Positions 36,980 through 47,752 of a stretch of DNA of 64,000 bases are shown here, piece after piece (the first letter of the stretch is position 1; each line of letters starts with the position of its first letter). Below the pieces are notes generated by a model. That model was given only the letters and a program-made list of their open reading frames with translations, did not search any database and was not told where the DNA came from. The stretch covers positions 186,001 to 250,000 of the forward strand of contig MU270021.1 in NCBI GenBank assembly GCA_021432635.1, given 5' to 3'. The translations under genes and the position numbers were made by a program. The stretch comes from Thozetella sp. PMI_491. Its lineage: Eukaryota > Ascomycota > Sordariomycetes > Chaetosphaeriales > Chaetosphaeriaceae.

Positions 36980-37917
36980 ATGTCGCGGTACATGTGGCTG
37001 GCCAACCTTCTACAAGTTCTTTTCGGTGTTTCTGGTGTGGCTTGGAAGCTCTGGGAAGGATACCCTCTCATGAACGAATCGTACCTATTGCGGCTCTTCT
37101 CTTTTCCACCTCACGATGTTTGGCATGAAGAGGGCTTCTCATGGCTCAAACTCTGTACTGGTTCATCGTTTACGGCTTTGAGGGAAGACTGGCCATGGTT
37201 TTCTCTGCATATTTTCCTCTACATTGGGCAACTCGCAGGATTTATCATGCTTATCCTACATCAGACGATGCCACATAAGGGTATTTTGTTCAAGATTATG
37301 TAAGTAAATTTTACTCGCATGCAAATAAATCACTAATTATGTTCTCTTTAAGTATCATCGGAGTCCTTGGAATTGTATCCGATTGCTTCGGGCTGTCAGT
37401 CGCGATGCCTGCCATATCGCTATGGATCCTGCACGTCCACTCCGCAAGCACATTCAAAGCAGCTCATTCAAGAACAAGATCTAGGAATTTCTTAACAGCC
37501 ATCTTCTGGGTAACTGCCAGCACACATGTAGGCGCTTTTTCGGTGGCACTCGCAGCAAGCCGCATGCCTCGACAGATTGCGCCATTTCATATAATGAATA
37601 GTCTCATAGGCGTACCCTGCTGCTCAAACATGCATTGCTCGGAGGCTTTACGGAGAGAGGCCAGATTGCGTCAGATTAATGAAATGACCGGCACGTCGAG
37701 TGGATTTTTCATGATTGTGGGGCTTTTATTCCAAGTTCTCCAGCAGAAGAAGTTGACAGTGAGCCGACAGCTTCTAGTGCGCATGTTCTTAATCAGTCTA
37801 GTAGCGGGGCCTGCTGCGGGCGGTGCGGACTTGCTTTTAATCCGGGAGGTGGTGGGAGGAAAGGAGAACGTGGGGATACCTGGTTTATTGGGAGGCGGAA
37901 ACAATATTCTTGATTGA
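36980..37917 (+). CDS. multi-span membrane protein of indole-diterpene cluster (PaxA/IdtS-like layout)
   Basis: Two exons (36980..37299, 37353..37917) encode 294 aa. I count about six or seven hydrophobic spans, among them LANLLQVLFGVSGVAWKL, LHIFLYIGQLAGFIMLI, IIGVLGIVSDCFGLSV, TAIFWVTASTHVGAFSVAL and MFLISLVAGPAAGGADLLL. It has no catalytic motif I know. Its place between M- and C-type genes, divergent from M, matches the small integral-membrane proteins (PaxA, IdtS) that recur in these clusters. Whether it is a cyclase helper, transporter or enzyme is not settled by sequence. Assignment to PaxA rather than IdtS is not attempted. Confidence 0.78.
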
Positions 37918-38526
37918 GGGACTATCTTACCATCGGACTAGTTTTCTCTACATGAAAGATTTACTCACTACATTGTGTCTGACAGACTTGTTCATTGTTA
38001 CACAATATTGTTTCACAGGCAGCCTGGCCGCAATGATAAAAAAGGCCTTCTGCCCAGCTGGCTCAAGAACAGTCCATATTCATAAGTGCATAAATATTGA
38101 CGATGTCATTGAGATTCATGGCTGATGCTGCTTGAGACTGTTCAAAGCACAGCAAGGTCACAGATCTCAGCCCTATATAAACTCCAATATCACACCTGCT
38201 GCGCTGTCAGGGCATAGAGTGCAGCTTGACGGGTAGATATGGGGATACGGTATATGCAAATTTCGACAGCGAAGATCGGACCCAACAGATAGATTTCAAC
38301 GCATGCGACAAATCCTGAGTTCGGGATTACAAAAGGAGCAATAAAGTCTACTTGCAACAGTTCGTATTACAATGATAATCAGTACTTCAGCGGAAGGAAG
38401 TTCACAAGCCACATAGTCATCATGACTCACGGAACTATATTTATTCCGCTATACTTTCCAAGCATGTTAAATACTCATGATTTGAATTGAGCTGGTTTTA
38501 TATCTCGAGAAAGAAGTTCACGAGAG
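37918..38526. other. convergent intergenic region
   Basis: About 600 bases between two convergent stops. It should hold both 3' ends. No gene seen. Confidence 0.5.
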
Positions 38527-39654
38527 CTAAACTATCTGCTCTCGGCGACCCCAAAACCCAACTAGACTGTCCAAGCCACGTGCGGCTTCCTGCAATGCAT
38601 TTAAGCATTTCTTTTTTATTTTTGCAGACTCCAAATGAGCGAGAGCTTCGCAAATCTCACTTTCGTGCTGGCTTCGGAACGCTTTCTCAATGTATGGCCC
38701 TACGACCTCGTCATTAAGGCCCACGACGATTGGAAATGACAGTTCTCCATTGCGGAGGTCCTCTGCCACAGCACCCTTGTTTGTCGAGTAGTCTGCCGAG
38801 TAAACATTCTTGCAGTCGTTTTGAAGCTGGGCATACCACCTACGTAACACAGAATGATTAGTTCAAAGACTTGTCTGAGATTTTCTGAGAGAAAGAGAGC
38901 TTGGCATCATGAATTCTCAACGGTGAACATACCCGAATCGAAGAAACAGATCATCTAGCTGATTGCCCCCATCGTTCAAAAGTCTCCCAAGTAGGACAAA
39001 AAGCGTCCCAGTCTTTAGTTGAGCCATGTTCTTATACGCCAGGACTCGCTCATCGGCACCAAAAGCAAAGGCTTGCAGGCCATCTCGACGCCAAACTAGG
39101 GATATGTCTTGGCCCTCAAGAATCTGCTCCAGAGCTTCCAGAAGCTCAGTGCCCAATACAGGAAACTCTCTCATGGCTCGATTGATAACCTTTGTGAGGA
39201 CAAAATAAGCCCTGTTCGCAGTTTCAGAGGAACCATAGATCAAGTGCGCAGTCGTTTGATTCTTTCTCTTAGGGCTGTCATCGCAAATGTCATCGACCAA
39301 AATTAAACAAAAATGCACAGCATCCATTATATCGAGAATCAAGGTATACTTCTCCGGGTCCCTGTTTTTCAGTTCCCCATCAAATGCCTTGACAAAAGGA
39401 GCAAAGTGGTGGCGTCCGTAGATATTCAGAAGATATTCGTATGGGCAGTCGGGTGCCTTGGCGTTATCATGGATCAGTTTCTTAAGCGGTTTCTGCCTCT
39501 TAGCATAGCCATACTGTTGAATAGTACGACGAAGGCCAGTGTCAAGCTTTGATGGATGCTTCAAAAGGTATCCAAGGACGAATGCAGACACGAATGTTGC
39601 AATGCTGCTGACTGCGAAGCCACTTGCAAAAGGGAGCGATGTGAGGACCAACAT
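38527..39654 (-). CDS. idtC: indole geranylgeranyl transferase (PaxC type)
   Basis: Two exons (38933..39654, 38527..38839) encode 344 aa. The fold is that of trans-prenyltransferases: the first Asp-rich motif is DDICDD (in LILVDDICDDSPKRK), and the position of the second Asp-rich motif reads NDCKN. GSSETANRAY, the GQD in ILEGQDIS and KTGTLF are further family marks. An N-terminal hydrophobic segment (AVSSIATFVSAFVLGYLL) is present. The altered second motif separates PaxC-like enzymes, which join GGPP to an indole donor (indole-3-glycerol phosphate), from true GGPP synthases. It is divergent from the B-type cyclase over 376 bases. The symbol is a family-level name. Confidence 0.9.
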
Positions 39655-40030
39655 GGCCAGGTGTATGTCCCAATAGAGATGGAGATGGATGTGTTAGCGT
39701 CTAAGTATATCAGGATCTCACGCTGGTACGCTTAGTAGAGTCTCAGGTTCCCAGCAAGTAGTCGGCGTGGAAATGTCGAACAATATCAACTAAGTAGAAT
39801 CAGCAAGTACTGGTGGCTGATATCAAGTGGCATCTGGTTCAAGGGTAGTGACGAAGGCTGGGATGTCTAATAATTTTGAGACGCTTCAGGTCTCAAAGCG
39901 CGTAGTGATTAGCGAATCAGTAGGCTGGCAGGGATATAAGAAGCAGACTGGCATCCCACCAGAGGCACCTACACTTTGCCTTTGACAAGCTACCTCAAAT
40001 ATCAAAAAGAAAAAAAAACCCCTTACCGAC
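39655..40030. promoter_or_regulatory. compact divergent promoter, prenyltransferase and terpene cyclase
   Basis: There are 376 bases between opposing ATGs. GATATAAG at about 39933-39940 is a TATA-like element about 95 bases before the cyclase ATG. Shared control of C and B is likely. Confidence 0.55.
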
Positions 40031-40826
40031 ATGGACGGGTTTAGGAACGCGCCAATGCCCGCAGATTACCGCGAGATTCAATGGCTGGTTAACATTTTCA
40101 TCACCGGCATGGGGATTGGCTGGATTATCAATTACGGCTTGATGATATGGCATTCTAGGGAGAGTAAAACATACAGTATGGCTATCATTCCTCTCTGTAA
40201 CAACATCGGCTGGGAAATGGTTTATACGCTTGTTTACCCGTCCCCGAACAGAGTGGAACTAGCCGTTTTCGCAGGGGGCGTCACCCTGAACGTCTTCATC
40301 ATGATAACTGCCGCACAATCTGCCAAGACTGAGTGGAGCCATTCCCCACTGGTTTCAAACAATACGGCCCTGATTTTTATTGTCGGGACTCTGGTTTGCT
40401 TTACCGGCCATGTGGCACTCGCTAAAGAGATTGGCCCTGGGCTGGGCTACTCATGGGGAGCCGCAATTTGTCAACTTGTCTTGAGCATTGGTGGTCTGTG
40501 CCAGCTACTACAGAGAAACAGCAGGAGGGGCGGGTCCTGGGCTCTTTGGTATGCTCGCAACAATTTTGGGGGTTTTTTTTTGATGGCGTTTAGACCCTTG
40601 AGCGAAATACTTTATGCTAACCTTTTCTAGGGCAAGCAGATTTATTGGTTCCTGCTGTACCGTGGGCTTCGCTTATCTCCGTTGGAAGTACTGGCCTGAG
40701 CTGTATTCCTGGTTGGGCAATCCCCTTGTGCTCTGGTGCTTAGGTACTTTTTTTCTGGCGGAGGTGACTTATGGCATATGCTACTATCGTCTGTCTCCGT
40801 CGCGGATGAATTACAAGGAAGAGTAG
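40031..40826 (+). CDS. idtB: membrane-bound indole-diterpene cyclase (PaxB type)
   Basis: Two exons (40031..40548, 40631..40826) encode 237 aa, the size of PaxB/Pyr4-type cyclases. About seven membrane spans are visible. The second region carries NNIGWEMVYTLVYP, where the Glu of the conserved WE pair is the expected catalytic acid. SWGAAICQLVLSIG and LGTFFLAEVTYGICYY follow the family pattern near the end. The enzyme protonates the epoxidised geranylgeranylindole and closes the rings, in one or two rounds with the M-type epoxidase. The intron has a GCTAAC branch site close to its TAG acceptor. The symbol is a family-level name. Confidence 0.92.
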
Positions 40827-41418
40827 GGCATAATATTCGCAGTTCAAGACGCATGGTGGTCATGTGAGCCAAATCTCGGTCCATTCTTGCCTTGTCTTAG
40901 GAGAGAGATGAATACAACAGCGGTATTGTTGCGGGGCAGATCAAACGGCTCCCTAAATACTAAATCAATTTTTAATTTATGAATTTATCTATTGTGCAAA
41001 GTGGCGTCTCATTCAATCCACCTGTTCGTGTCGATGTTGTCTTTAATCTCACACGTTTCTGTGGCGTGGAGACAACAACGCTGTCGCCATACTGATACTG
41101 ATTTCCGATCTCATTCCTACTGCCATGACATCAGGAATGAAGATTTTGGTAGAGTTAGGGTGACTACACGACGTTCCCACAACTCATTGCTAATCTCATT
41201 TCTACTGTAATGAAAGCAGGATCATACTAGGTAAATGCTGCATTCATTTATGGTATTCATTTCGTGTAGGCTGTCAATCCTTCCATCTAGTTCCTTTGGT
41301 GTACACGAGTCTCTCTAGTACTTTTTCTCTCCTACTATTAAGTCTCCTATCATCGTCGTCATTTCTTCTCCAACTTTTACTTGTGGTCTTCAACCTTCCC
41401 AACGTGTCACAAGGGCCA
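40827..41418. promoter_or_regulatory. GGPP synthase promoter and CT-rich leader
   Basis: About 590 bases with no gene. A CT-rich tract (about 41308-41375) just before the GGPP synthase ATG is typical of fungal transcription start regions. Confidence 0.5.
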
Positions 41419-42525
41419 ATGTTTGCAAACGTCATCAAATCTACTCTAGAGAATAAGGGTGTGGATTACCCATCAGAGCCCGCACAATCGCATATTAGGA
41501 CTCTGCATACGAATGGCAACACTGGACATCGAGATGGAGAAGAGAAGGTGTGTGTCGGCCTGTTTTCCCAGTTCGTGTAGCAAATACTAAGCTTTCCAGA
41601 TTTTGACCGCACCCCTGGACTACCTGCTTGAGACTCCTGGTAAAGATATTCGTGGGAGTTTGATCAGCGCCTTCAATGAATTCCTTTGTGTTCCCCACGA
41701 AAAGATTGTGGTCATAAAGAAAATAATTGATCTGTTACACACTGCCTCCTTGTTGTAGGTTTATGGCAACTCACCTACACAACCGCGATCTTACTAATGA
41801 TAGGTAGGATTGACGATATTCAGGACTCGTCTAAACTACGTCGCGGTATCCCCGTGGCCCATAGTATCTTTGGAGTCGCACAGACTATCAACTCGGCCAA
41901 CTTGGCCTACTTTGTTGCACAACGAGAGCTAGAACAGCTTTCAAACCCCCTAGCATTCTCCATTTACACCGAGGAGCTCGTCAATCTGCACCGTGGTCAA
42001 GGTTTAGAGCTTCATTGGAGGGAGACAGTCTGTTGTCCAACCGAGCACGAGTATATCAAGATGATTCAGAACAAAACGGGAGGTCTTTTTCGACTGGCAA
42101 TCCGCCTGATGCAAGGCGAAAGCTCAAGTAACCATGACTGCATTCCCCTGGCTGAGACCCTTGGTATTCTTTTCCAAATACGGGATGACTATCAAAATCT
42201 CCAGAGCGATACCTACTCTAAAAACAAGGGCTACTGCGAGGACATATCGGAGGGGAAATTCTCCTTTCCGATTATCCACAGCATTCGTTCACACCCCCAG
42301 GATCTCCGCTTAATCAGCATCTTGAAGCAACACAGTGAGGATGATATGGTCAAGCAATACGCAGTCAACTACATTGAGTCTACAGGAAGCTTTGAATACT
42401 GTCGGCAAAAGCTAACAACTTTGCTCCATCAGGCAAAGGAGCAGTTAGCGGCTCTTGAAGCTGAACAAAAGTGTGCAGGGCAGCTACATGGGATTTTGGA
42501 GCTTTTGGCTATCAAACGAACATGA
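41419..42525 (+). CDS. idtG: geranylgeranyl diphosphate synthase, cluster copy (PaxG type)
   Basis: Three exons (41419..41547, 41600..41754, 41808..42525) encode 333 aa. The start is the ATG at 41419; the frame reads further up without an ATG. Motifs are [18 protein letters not shown], the first Asp-rich motif DDIQD in [15 protein letters not shown], the second DDYQN (in [12 protein letters not shown]), KTGGLFRLA, and [15 protein letters not shown]. By family it extends FPP with IPP to GGPP, the precursor of the pathway. Cluster-borne GGPP synthases are usually second copies dedicated to indole diterpenes. It ends the cluster on this side; the next gene is a broken aminotransferase. The symbol is a family-level name. 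Confidence 0.92.
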
Positions 42526-42978
42526 AAGACTACAGAACGAATTATTTGGGTGACAAGGCTCGGTCAGTGGCGCCATTGGTTGGACATAGAGTAACATATG
42601 ACCGGTTTATGTCCAATAAATCGTTCTTCTTTAGTCTCATGATCAGGCTAGTTATTGTAGTAGTCTATTCAGTCAATATCTTTTTGTTTGATATAGCAAG
42701 CTACTCGGCTAAGTTTATTAGAAATGAGAGAAGCTTTAATGTCTCGAGCAAGCCCTAGCGGCCTTTATAGAGCCGCTATTAGATAAGTACTGATATGATC
42801 TCGGAGGGGCCAGGGGTGGAAGGTTTGTTTAGACAACAACTTCAGCCTTCAAGGGCTAGGGGAATGAGCTTCTCAAGTGCCTTATGTGACCAAGGTAATA
42901 ATGCAATGCGGGAAGTGTGATAAAAACCACAGGAATTAGGGTTAGATACAATCGGTTTCAGGTTACGAGGTAATTGTT
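42526..42978. other. intergenic region at cluster edge
   Basis: About 450 bases between the GGPP synthase and the aminotransferase relic. No gene seen. Confidence 0.5.
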
Positions 42979-44579
42979 CTAAGGAAGGATGGGCTCATCT
43001 ACAATATTGGGCAAATCACTCAGCGCCTTTTCAACCTCATCCAACGCCGGCCAAAGATCTTCCTCACTAGTGATCAAGGGTGGTGCGATCCGAATCTTTG
43101 GACCATAGGCTGAGGTGAGGAAACCCCTCTTTACGAGAAGCTTGGCGAGCCTCGGCCCAGTAACACGGCCATCGGTGCTCTCGTGAATAAAAAGGGTGTG
43201 AAGCATCCCGCGGCCCTCGATTTTACGGAAGTGGGGAGACTTGATCGACCGCAGACGAGCCTCGATTCTAGGACCCAACTCCTAGGCTCTCTCGGAAAGT
43301 CCTTCGTCCAAGATGACACCGACAGCAGCCAAAGCCGCTGCTGCGGCCACAGGGTTGCCAGCGAACGTGGAGCCATGCCTGAAAGCAATTTCCATGTTAG
43401 TCAAGATACTTAGTCAAATCAGGGAGACTTTATCGATTGAAGCTCATGGATGGGAGCGGGAGTAAAGAACTGGCCAAATTTGTAGCACCTCATGGCTTCA
43501 GCCTTTCCCACGACCATGCCAATCGAATATGCGCCACCGACGAGTGACTTGCCCAGAGCGACAATGTCAGGCTTGACATTTTCACACTGATAGGCTAAAA
43601 GATGTCCTGTGCGACCCATACCGCACTGTATCTCATCCGCAATCCACGGGACATTATACTTGATACAGACTCCCTGGCAGAGGTGAGATACCCTGCAGGA
43701 GGAGCGATGCAACCTGCGTTCCCTTGGATTCTCTCGATCATGAAGGGAGCAATTCTGTCGCCGTGAGATTTAAATGTGCATTCTAGGCTTTCGCAATCTC
43801 CGAATACAACCGGCTCGCCAGCAACCTCTGGACCAATTCCGGGGACAAAGGGTCCCATATCTGGCCAAGGGTCAGCGACCTAGACGATCGAAGTTCAAAC
43901 AGGGGTTGAAAAGGGACTGAGGGAGAAAGAGAGAGATTGCAATCCTACTTTCTCCGATATAAGAATTCTGAGTTGAAGAAAGAGATATTAACATCCGGCC
44001 ATGGTAGTTTAGGGTTGCAGTTAAGATCAAAGCTTGGTCTGCCGGGACCCCTTTCTTCTCGTAACTCCACTTGCGGGCAATCTTGACGGCCATGTCGATG
44101 GCCTCGGAGCCCGAATTGGTGGGAACAGCAACGTCTAGTTCAAGTAGCTAACCATTTTGTTAGCATGTTATTGGAGAATGGCGTTGAGTCAGTAAAATGA
44201 GTTTGATTGCCGGTTGGCAGCTTACATTGCACATTTTCTTACACAGACGAGAATACTGCTCGGTGTGCGTGCTGCGGCCCGGGAGCATCAGCTTCTGGCA
44301 CTGGTCCATCCCGGCTTTGAAAATTTTTGGGTGACAATGGCCTTGGTTGAGAGTCGAGAAAGCTGATGTGAAGTCAAAATAACGGCGGCCGCTGGTCGAC
44401 CATAGGTGGGCCCTGGAGCCTCTCTCCATGACAATTGGCCACGCTGGCACGCCGCTGATGCCGTATTGAGTTTCGATTTCTACCACTTCTTCATCGATCC
44501 AACGAGCCGAGATCTCAACTGAGTTGAGACTCATGTTGGCTCGTCTAAGCGTACTCGAGGCTATTGTTGTCGTCGTCAT
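42979..44579 (-). pseudogene. class III aminotransferase (ornithine aminotransferase-like), broken
   Basis: Exon-like parts 44226..44579, 43949..44147, 43471..43860 and 42979..43378 give family motifs in order: PTNSGSEAIDMAVKIARKW, NYHGR, MIERIQGNAG, IADEIQCGMGRTG, ALGKSLVGGAYS (with the PLP-binding Lys) and HGSTFAGNP. Two lesions are seen. A one-base deletion near 43669-43675 throws GYL-TSARE and VCIKYNVPW into different frames without room for an intron. An in-frame TAG lies at 43282-43284, after LSERA, where other members read on. Intact relatives transfer the delta-amino group of ornithine or similar amino acids. Splice sites still look sound, so the decay seems recent. It need not have belonged to the diterpene pathway. 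Confidence 0.78.
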
Positions 44580-45039
44580 CTTGTTGTGCTAGCCGGCTAC
44601 GAGTTTGATGCACCCAGAATTTGAATAATGGCTGTGTCTCGTCAGATTTCCGTCTCTCTAGCCTGTCTAAGTGGGATTCTCTGATGGAAGGGCCTTGACA
44701 TGAACGAAATGCAGTAGTCGTACCTGCTTCGCAAGGCTCACCCATCGCTTATAGGTTGCCGAGACTGGCACGTATCAAAAAGATCGTCTATTAGCCACGG
44801 GCACCATACTACACTATCGTGTCGGTACTGAGAGGCTCTATTCCATAAGGAGTAAACCGGCCCGCGGGCTTACCTCGAGATTTAAGTGGGGCGACCCGAC
44901 GCAGGGGCAATCACCAAAGATTGACGGACTGGCTCGGATAATATTAGCGGTATCCGGCGATTACCTCGGTCAATACGTAAGGATGTCTATCTCTATCCAC
45001 ACTTGACCTACACTTATCTTGTGGAGTATGGCACTGCGA
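44580..45039. other. intergenic region
   Basis: About 460 bases between two relics. No gene seen. Confidence 0.5.
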
Positions 45040-45464
45040 TAAGCTCCTCTTCTGGATGAACTAGGGCAATCCGGGGTGTCCGAAAGAAGTATATTTCTCT
45101 ACCCCCGTGCAGAACAAAATGAGCGGGATGAAGAAAATGGTCGAGAGGAGGCTATATTAGCCGGGAGCAAAGTGCAGGTCATCGGTAAAACCATCTGTCT
45201 TGGCATTTCCTAAGTTAGACTTATCGATAGGTCAATCATACTCAAAGGACCAGAGACTGTTTAGGTGGCTTGGAATATAGCCATTGAGCGAAGGAGATAC
45301 TTAAATAAGTACATCACCGCCAAAACCGGAATGATGAAAAACTCGAACTTGCGCAAGATCCTCTTTTCCATAGCTTCGTCAATCACGTGAGTAGAGGACG
45401 GCGGCGATGCGGAGCGTACGGCGTCCGAAAAGGTGTCGCCACCTGTCTTCTCAACGTCAAGCAC
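45040..45464 (-). pseudogene. MFS transporter remnant (Dal5/allantoate-permease type), N-terminal part only
   Basis: From the ATG at 45464 the frame runs through the typical start EKRILRKFEFFIIPVLAVMYLF, as in the Dal5 anion:cation symporter subfamily. It then ends. Further on the same strand IDKSNLGNAKTDGFTDDLHFAPG is readable, followed by an in-frame TAA at 45157-45159, then YSLLSTIFFIPLILF. The remaining ten or so helices are missing. The nearest good splice choices do not remove the stops. This is a truncated, decaying gene. Confidence 0.72.
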
Positions 45465-46206
45465 AGATGTACCGGCTGTGATGGATGAGTCTGGATATGG
45501 CTATTTGGGATAATTGGTAGCTGGCTGTTGGTTTGGATCAAGGGAGAGCTGCCTCACGTCCTAACCATCTCCTATTATACTCTCGCCGGATCATACAGTC
45601 CTGAATAACAATTCATGATAAGAAATAAAGCGATTGAGGGGGACGTTGGGGGGCCCAGTGACAGACCGATAGGCGATGAAGTGACGCAGTAATTTTCCTA
45701 CCTCATAGCTCTACAGACGTAGTGTTTAGAGCAGGACTGTTGTTTGTGAGTACTCCCGGTATTTAGGACCCGTAGATAAGATTCTACCAAGTGCTGTTGG
45801 CGCCTGCCCGGCAATATGAAGTGGAGCTAAATTTGTGCGCTTTCCTTGTTCCTCCACTATTAAGAGTGTGTCGCACTTCTCCTCTTGGTTAGTTCAAGAT
45901 AACTTAGTCCCCGGTCCATGGCTAGTGGGGCTGGGGACGCGAAAGAGTGAACTCGTCCTCGCGTTGCGAACTACTCAATCTTTCGAGAGCTTCAAATACT
46001 CACAGGCCCATGAGCGTAATATCGGACCACCTACTCTGTCATGACCTTCCCCTCTGGATCGAGAAAGCTAGCATCGTAGCTGAACACCCAGAAAGATAAA
46101 CAAACATCACGAATCCCTCATCGGAACCATCGCCATTCCCTGCACCTAGGCGGGGCGAGTTGCTATTATTCCTACCGCTCGAATCGCTTTATCACAGGAG
46201 TGCGCA
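45465..46206. other. intergenic region, about 0.74 kb
   Basis: This holds upstream sequence of both the MFS remnant and the esterase. No gene seen. Confidence 0.5.
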
Positions 46207-47387
46207 ATGGCAACCGACGAGACTACACAGCCCATCAATGCACTCCACCAGTCTGTAGTAGGTATTTTGGACCCTGAGTTTAAAAAGGCGTATGAGTATC
46301 AAGGTAAGAAGGCTCCTGCATATCATACCGAATGCATTGAATCGAGGACAACTGGAGATTGTGCTGTCGACTACCGTATTAAGCATTTACTAAACATTGC
46401 TACAGTTGGAAAAGTACGCGCAGACCAGGTGTTTTACGAGGTTTATAATGCCGACCGGCCACAATATTCGTTTCCCACGGCCAAGGTGACAGGCCGTATC
46501 CCGAGGTTGGCGCTGCTATAATACACAAAGTCCCTGTCAATGGTCCAGACGGCGAGATCAACGTCGAGGTCTATGTTCCAACAGCCGATGCAGCCGCTCG
46601 CGGGGGTCTCGAGAAGGACAGAAAACCTCCAGCGGTCATTAATTTCCATGGCGGTGGCTTCGTGATCGGTGGCCTCAAAGCCGATGAGTCATGGTGCAGA
46701 CAAGTCTGTCAAGCCGTCGGCTGCATCATGATAAATGTCGAATATCGCCTATCTCCAGAATACCCGCATCCTACCCCAGTAATGGATGGTTACCAAGCGC
46801 TGCAGTGGGTTGTCAAGAATGCCGCCATGCTCAAGGTAGACACCTCGCGCATCGCAGTCAGCGGTCTATCGGGGGGAGGGCGTATTGCAGCTGTTTGCGC
46901 TGCTGGCGCGAGACGACCCGTCTATGCCGAAGCTTGTGTTGCAATCCTCATTGTACCAGTTATTGACGGACGGTATATGCCAGAGGAAGACTCTGCCAAA
47001 CTCAGTGAGGACCTGCCATATGAGAGCTATATTAGCTGCGAGCATGCTCCAATGCTCCCGCTTGTTCGTCTGATATGGTTTTACAACCTCTGGCTTGGCC
47101 GGGGGGAGATTAGACAGGAGCGAGCAAACGACTTCCGCGCTTCGCCAATTGCGGCTGCACATCACGGTGGACTGGCATCCGCGGCGCTGCACGTCGCTGA
47201 AGTAGACCCCCTCCGTTCCGAAGCCGAGGCTTACCATGCGAAGCTACTGGAGGACGGAACGTCGAGCTCGATTCGAATATACAAGGGCATGGGTCACACG
47301 TTTGCTCATTGGGACGAGGCGGTGTCAGCAGGATACCAATTTTTCCTGAATAGTGCACAGGAATTGCAAGATGCGTTTGCTCTGTAA
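46207..47387 (+). pseudogene. alpha/beta-hydrolase (HSL-like esterase), probably frameshifted
   Basis: The catalytic part is in one frame to 47387: oxyanion-hole motif INFHGGGFVIGG, nucleophile elbow SGLSGGG, then VAEVDPLR (Asp) and KGMGHTFAHWD (His). An N-terminal part of about 97 residues starts at ATG 46207 and ends at AKVTGR in another frame. The switch is at about 46497: the codon pair there lacks one base and the family-like text (YPEVGAAIIHKVPV) continues at once. A 35-nt intron (46496..46530) could also mend the frame but would be unusually short and would drop plausible coding text. If expressed intact it would hydrolyse short-chain esters or lactones. No pathway link is claimed. Confidence 0.62.
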
Positions 47388-47752
47388 CCAAGGATGACGA
47401 GGAGAAATACGAAAACATTCAGACAACATCAATAACAGAATTCCGTGGTTTGGCCCAGCTAACGCTGGTGTGTTATGAAGATTCTGACCAATTTTAGGTT
47501 GCTGTCAGCGATACACCTTGCTGGATTTCGGCGCCTAGGTTCATTTACAGCCCGCACACCTCTCAAGACATCTCTTATAGCGACATAACACTAGAGTGGC
47601 TCAATAGCATTTGAACCCTACTCATCCACAAACATATCCCACACACTCAGTGGGTCATGGAAAGGTCCTGAGGAAATTGGGGTGTATTTATGATCAAGAC
47701 TGTAAGCTTTTAGTATAAGACACTATCAGAGAAAAGGGTTGGCATGGTATAT
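47388..47752. other. convergent intergenic region
   Basis: About 365 bases between two convergent stops. No gene seen. Confidence 0.5.

Noticed and set aside
41695..41710. Apparent one-base frameshift in exon 2 of the GGPP synthase near an A run
   Set aside because: On recount the run has four A's and the exon (41600..41754) keeps the frame to DDIQD, so the gene is intact.
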